Made by a program: the position numbers and the translations under genes. DNA of 9,804 nt, taken from positions 1 to 9,804 of the forward strand of contig JAUXGF010000064.1 of assembly GCA_030622395.1 (NCBI GenBank). The letters run 5' to 3'. This DNA is from Calditrichaceae bacterium (GTDB lineage: Bacteria > Calditrichota > Calditrichia > Calditrichales > Calditrichaceae). Positions within the stretch are counted from its first letter, which is position 1, and every line of letters begins with the position of its first letter. Under the pieces are notes generated by a model. That model was given only the letters and a program-made list of their open reading frames with translations. It ran no database searches and was not told where the DNA came from. Of this stretch, positions 7,401-9,804 are shown in pieces.

Positions 7401-8080
7401 TCGAGGGTTTGGGTATTGCCTTCCGGTTGAATGGGCGTAGCCTCATCGGTTAACGCGGCGGCAATTTCCACATTGTCGGTTAATTTGCCGGACAGCTCCA
7501 AATTCAGTCCGGAGTTTAAAGTTAAATCACGATTTGTGCCGATCTGAACGCCGCGCATTATACTGCCGCTGGTTTGCAAACCTGTATTCAAATTAGTAAA
7601 AGGATTCTCAAAATTTATTTGCCGCAAGCGGACAGAGCTTTCCGCTGTTTTTGAACTGTCCTGCTTATCCTGCCGCCTTAATGTGTCCTTTTTGAATAAG
7701 ACATATTGGCGGCGCAAATTAAAAGGCAGACGTCTGTAAATAATCCTTAAACTATCGGAGTCTGAAAGGGGCGGGAAAAATTCGATTGTCCTTTCTTTTG
7801 TTTGGAAGCGGTAATCTATTTCCGCTTGCTGCGCCTGACTGTTTCTGTATATTTGTAAAGACTGCCATAGCGGGCGGTGCGTTTCGGGAAAATTAAATAT
7901 AAACTGCGGTTGTTGGTTTACGATAAGGCTGTCCACCTGCCAGCGATAGGGATGGATATAGGTTTGGGACATTCCACTTTTTAGGGATAATATGAGTATG
8001 ATGAAATAACAGGTTAATAAAAATTTGCCGCTGACATTTTTCACTGTAAAATTTAAATTTAGTATAAATAATTTGCGCAT
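4496..8080 (-). CDS. Large predicted outer-membrane beta-barrel/surface protein, 1194 residues
   Basis: I start at ATG 8080 because GGAAAGG precedes it and the protein then begins with a basic n-region and a hydrophobic core (about residues 20-33), with possible cleavage near GMSQ (36-39). The frame is open to 8155 but has no ribosome site there. After an N-terminal beta-rich segment and a polar linker (about 130-150), conserved-looking motifs follow: SGSIMRGVQIGTNRD (171-185), SGLNLELSGKL (190-200), QPEGNTQ (218-224), GDFNLKYDQ (246-254), GQEGNQGPY (296-304), LAGTERVWVNGK (318-329) and DYVIEYGNGQITF (338-350). I recall similar motif strings in large uncharacterised surface proteins of Bacteroidota and related phyla. 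The remaining roughly 800 residues are long alternating amphipathic strands with many Tyr, Arg and Phe. The protein ends in AEIRAFF with a terminal Phe, as BAM-inserted barrels do. No enzyme motif is seen. It is 281 bp downstream of the secreted NHL gene. Function unknown; outer-membrane location is inferred. Confidence 0.8.
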   Translation of the reverse strand: MRKLFILNLNFTVKNVSGKFLLTCYFIILILSLKSGMSQTYIHPYRWQVDSLIVNQQPQFIFNFPETHRPLWQSLQIYRNSQAQQAEIDYRFQTKERTIEFFPPLSDSDSLRIIYRRLPFNLRRQYVLFKKDTLRRQDKQDSSKTAESSVRLRQINFENPFTNLNTGLQTSGSIMRGVQIGTNRDLTLNSGLNLELSGKLTDNVEIAAALTDEATPIQPEGNTQTLEEVDKVFVQFRSPYVQGTVGDFNLKYDQSQFANLTRKLQGITLLGSYKSTFIGATIAATRGFFNHVSFIGQEGNQGPYQLTGKNGERDIIVLAGTERVWVNGKKMIRGESNDYVIEYGNGQITFTNKRLITSESRLEVDFEYFPAIQKYNRNVYSAAAGGSLADGKLKLNLRCYREADDPRQVLEEGGAVGDQEKDILKAAGDNPLNAYIPGETYVGDSLGTYIKLDTVNSANDSVSYYKYAGKKQGDYSVSFSYVGKGKGDYMRDRLGVYYWKDNKAGDYMPIRLLPLPSTHDLADFQMEWRPSQNYNINAEFAVTRLDQNTFSSLDDGDNQGGALQLNAEMNNVPLQIKSINLGKLSLNLNTRYIENTFQAVDRFNQPDYQRYWNVLQQVQNENEELSLQIKGNYQPVTSLRLSGNAGRMDKLGFSSERYSGQIDFDNSKFFKSMAKYEYIGGKVEKSNIKNDWKRYYADIQKNVWKFQPQLMYDSEIRKNRFFNQLTGFKFDDLGGKLGLFKWRYLNGYAQLNRRFDYVYDYNTPGRLLHQAISNTKRLNLILQNYQETSASLLIVQRDKDYTSQFENIKIDTLKLLYADASVQDTVWQDRKTNLAELNLSHSHWKKALNVSLQYRISTEQTALKEKIYLDVGEGRGNLRYDEDLKEYIPDADGKYILYILPSGKFEPVADLQSALRIRFDPGKYWRKPNSGFQNFLSKLSGESYFRVEEKTKESDMRSIYFLNLSKFQKGQTIRGSIQFNQDLYIMRRNRKLSFRLRYRYRDSRFNQYLDPNENEDRLSTEKAVRADWRITPKIKSQSEIRQKITLRESKANTLRNRDITGYYYDQKFSYRPASRWEIGLESQFGLENNDIETYPLRLWYDALKGRINFSLPGKGRVSAQYEYQVVKPVENPFDLSIPYEMAQGKKEGISKLWNVRAEYTVAKNILFTLFYSGRDEAHYEKIIHTGQAEIRAFF

Positions 8081-8177
8081 AACCTTTCCGAGACAGAGGA
8101 GATCAAAAATAAAAACACAATTTAATTTTAGCCGAATCCCGTTGAATAGATACATTAGTCTGTTATACCGGAACAGC

Positions 8178-8191
8178 CCCGACTGTTCGGG
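8178..8191. repeat. REP-like hairpin CCCGA-CTGT-TCGGG
   Basis: A perfect 5-bp stem, CCCGA (8178-8182) and TCGGG (8187-8191), encloses a CTGT loop. An alternative stem, GAACAG (8171-8176) with CTGTTC (8183-8188), overlaps it, so two folds exclude each other. It sits in the leader region of the barrel gene and resembles the CCCGA-type hairpins at 3680-3874. No T run follows on either strand, so it is not a typical terminator. Confidence 0.4.
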
Positions 8192-8294
8192 ACTATTTCA
8201 GTATATTTACAATAAGTTTTTTGTGCGTTTCGTGGTTATACTCAAAACCCCAATTCTTTCAAATATCCCGCCATGAGGCGCAGCTACACCGACC

Positions 8295-8361
8295 TTCCCC
8301 ATTCCATTCTTCCCATTACTCCATTCTTCCAACAATTCATCAATTCATTATTCCAATTCTT
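8295..8361. repeat. Degenerate low-complexity CCATTCTT/CAATTCAT array
   Basis: Words such as CCATTCTT, CCATTACT and CAATTCAT follow one another with a spacing of about 8-9 bp, ending exactly at the NHL stop codon. On the minus strand this reads as a GGAATG/GAATTG-type array directly after the coding region. It is non-coding and probably an expanded microsatellite. An open frame crossing it on the plus strand is an artefact of its low complexity. Confidence 0.5.
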
Positions 8362-9285
8362 CTACTCTTCCCGCTCCGGCTCTATTAATTTTCCGATTAT
8401 AATTTCGTTATCATCAATAATATATAAAAGGGAATGTTTTTTCTCTTTCCTTATCTTACAGCGGATTGCCAAATCCATTGGCTGCTTTAAGGGTTTACTC
8501 AAATTGAGTTTTAATTCCGACACATTTTTAAAATCAGCCGATATGATAAATATCTTTGCCGCATCGGCGTCAGCGACAAAAATCCGTCCATCATCCGAAA
8601 CGGCTATACCGCGGGGCGTCTTAAATGAAGACGTAGAGATTTCTATTAAATAGTTACCGAAAAAATCATATACCATAATCGAACGGCGGGAAATGTCAGA
8701 CACAATTAAGCGGCTGCCCGGTAAAATATCTAACTGAACAGGTTGTTCTAATTCGCCTTTACCGGATTCATAGGTTCCGAAATAACGCTCTGGCTCATCG
8801 TTTCTATTAAACTTAATAATCTTATTTTCACCGCGGTCCAAAAGGAATAAATCATTTTGTGAATTGATTGCGCAGCTTGCGGCTTCATTAAACTGGAAAT
8901 CAGGGTCATTGCTGTCGTCGGTTACTAACGAGGAAATAAAATTCATGTTCCGGTCGTAACGCTGCAACCGTTGATTGTTGTAATCAGAAACATAAATATT
9001 AACCAGCGAGCGCGTCCAGATATCTTTCGGCTGGTCAAACTGATCGTTTTCAAACCCAAATCCGCCGATTGATTTAATAAATTGTCCGCTTAAATCAAAA
9101 AGCTGAATGCGGTTATTTCCGGTATCAACCACATAAAGCGCGCCGTCTTTGGATATATCCAAAGCCATCGGTCTATTAAACTGACCGGGTTCACTGCCTG
9201 AACAGCCAAAACGTTTTGTTTCTGAAAAGGTTTGCCCAAAGCAAAAATGGCTCAGGATAAATAATATTGTAATAAATTTTTTCAA
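8362..9285 (-). CDS. Secreted NHL-repeat six-bladed beta-propeller protein
   Basis: The 307-residue protein has a short signal peptide (KK at 2-3, hydrophobic 4-16, likely cleavage near CFG-Q18). Six NHL-type repeats follow, each with the pattern P..(L/I)..S.DG.(L/I)(Y/F)V.D...N(R/K)I...D: about 37-64, 85-111, 133-159, 181-207, 223-248 and 268-298. Six repeats close a six-bladed propeller. The clearest blade is ALDISKDGALYVVDTGNNRI (41-60). NHL propellers act as binding platforms, and a few are lyases; no catalytic residues are identifiable here. The start codon is TTG at 9285: no in-frame ATG lies nearby, and AAAAGGA stands eight bases before the TTG. The adjacent downstream gene encodes the large barrel, suggesting a shared envelope role. 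The C-terminus is charged (EPEREE). The fold call is firm; the function is unknown. Confidence 0.88.
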   Translation of the reverse strand: MKKFITILFILSHFCFGQTFSETKRFGCSGSEPGQFNRPMALDISKDGALYVVDTGNNRIQLFDLSGQFIKSIGGFGFENDQFDQPKDIWTRSLVNIYVSDYNNQRLQRYDRNMNFISSLVTDDSNDPDFQFNEAASCAINSQNDLFLLDRGENKIIKFNRNDEPERYFGTYESGKGELEQPVQLDILPGSRLIVSDISRRSIMVYDFFGNYLIEISTSSFKTPRGIAVSDDGRIFVADADAAKIFIISADFKNVSELKLNLSKPLKQPMDLAIRCKIRKEKKHSLLYIIDDNEIIIGKLIEPEREE

Positions 9286-9293
9286 ATCAATAA

Positions 9294-9300
9294 TCCTTTT
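9294..9300 (-). promoter_or_regulatory. Ribosome binding site for the TTG start at 9285
   Basis: The minus strand reads AAAAGGA, followed by eight bases and then TTG AAA AAA TTT. The spacing and the signal peptide that follows support the non-ATG start. Confidence 0.6.
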
Positions 9301-9307
9301 TTATAAA

Positions 9308-9336
9308 AATCTAATTGATATTTTTATATATTGCAA
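9308..9336 (-). promoter_or_regulatory. Candidate sigma-70-type promoter for the NHL gene
   Basis: On the minus strand TTGCAA (9331-9336, 4 of 6 matches to TTGACA) and TAGATT (9308-9313, 4 of 6 matches to TATAAT) are separated by 17 bp. Transcription would start near 9300, about 15 bases before the TTG codon. The region is very AT-rich, so chance matches are easy, and the FCB-type consensus could apply instead. Confidence 0.3.
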
Positions 9337-9536
9337 GATAACGACTATAAATGCATATTATTTTTTTAAGGCTTAAAAATAACACTTTATATAATTAGCC
9401 TGATTAAAGAAATTAAATTCTAATTAAGCTGTTAGAACAAATGTAGAAAATCATAATTGTTTGAATCTCCTTTTTTATAAAGAGATGAGTATTTATATTA
9501 AAACTTATAACTTTACAATATTTGAAAAAACAACTA

Positions 9537-9804
9537 ATGCACAAAAAATTTTACAAAGTTACAGCGGCACTACTTTACAATGATAAGAATGAGATACTAA
9601 TTACTAAACGCCCGGCGCAATTCCATTTAGGCGGCTTATGGGAATTCCCCGGCGGCAGAATTGAAAAGAATGAACTGCCCGAACAAGCGTTGATACGGGA
9701 ACTAAAAGAAGAAGTTGATCTGGATATAAAAGTAGAAAAATTATTCTGGCGGGAAATCTTCGAGTATGATATAAAAATTATAGATATCTCTTTTTATATA
9801 TGCA
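9537..9804 (+). CDS. Nudix (MutT-like) hydrolase, 3' end cut by window edge
   Basis: The frame from ATG 9537 is open to the right edge, giving 89 residues. Motifs: RPAQFHLGGLWEFPGG (25-40), typical of MutT/NTP pyrophosphohydrolases, then the Nudix box from G40 to L62: G40-x5-E46-x7-R54-E55-L-x-E58-E59-x-D61-L62. The metal-binding Glu residues E55, E58 and E59 are present; the usual Gly near the end of the box is Asp61. MutT-type enzymes hydrolyse oxidised (d)NTPs such as 8-oxo-dGTP to the monophosphate and pyrophosphate in the cytoplasm, guarding DNA from mutation. Substrate cannot be fixed from half the protein. No clear ribosome site stands before the ATG. The gene is divergent from the NHL gene across a 251-bp AT-rich spacer that should hold both promoters. 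Confidence 0.92.
   Translation, partial: MHKKFYKVTAALLYNDKNEILITKRPAQFHLGGLWEFPGGRIEKNELPEQALIRELKEEVDLDIKVEKLFWREIFEYDIKIIDISFYIC

Noticed and set aside
8081..8155. 25-residue N-terminal extension of the barrel protein from ATG 8155
   Set aside because: There is no ribosome site before 8155, while the ATG at 8080 has GGAAAGG upstream and leaves an export signal at the N-terminus.
8273..8653. 126-codon plus-strand open frame
   Set aside because: It lies antisense to the NHL coding sequence and crosses a low-complexity array; the minus-strand NHL repeats fully explain the region.

Overview
The window looks like chromosomal DNA from a Gram-negative bacterium, probably in or near the Fibrobacterota-Chlorobiota-Bacteroidota (FCB) assemblage, for example an Ignavibacteria- or Calditrichota-like lineage. 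This is inference. The grounds are a large outer-membrane-barrel protein ending in Phe, a secreted NHL-propeller protein, an outer-membrane-type lipoprotein, moderate to low GC, and intergenic spaces filled with short degenerate repeats. Shine-Dalgarno sites are visible at several genes (an AAGGAG-type site before the aminopeptidase gene), so it is not a typical SD-poor Bacteroidia genome.

Layout: all genes except the last are on the minus strand, so they read from right to left. On the far right a plus-strand Nudix hydrolase (9537 onward) is cut by the window edge. It diverges from a TTG-started secreted NHL-repeat protein (9285-8362). That gene is followed by a 1194-residue predicted outer-membrane protein (8080-4496). 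An 845-bp gene-free stretch (4495-3651) comes next. It contains a mirror-symmetric, REPIN/MITE-like element of about 340 bp (4101-4440), a second loosely mirrored repeat block (3680-3874) and a 7-bp microrepeat (3935-3959). Then comes a probable three-gene cluster: M29-family aminopeptidase (3650-2415), a 74-residue protein with a possible PC4-like fold (2358-2134) and a WD40-like/PD40 propeller lipoprotein (2114-873). A 279-bp spacer carrying another mirrored repeat (GTCAT words, then ATGAC words) separates these from a Sir2-family gene (593 to the left edge). That gene has no stop codon in the window and is easy to miss.

How the genes may work together: the NHL protein and the giant barrel are both exported and adjacent, so they may form a cell-envelope pair. 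The M29 peptidase is cytoplasmic, and the two short-spaced genes after it are more AT-rich, suggesting separate acquisition. Sir2 and Nudix are both NAD/nucleotide-related but lie at opposite ends of the window, so no functional link is claimed. The strongest unexplained signal is the large palindromic intergenic element.
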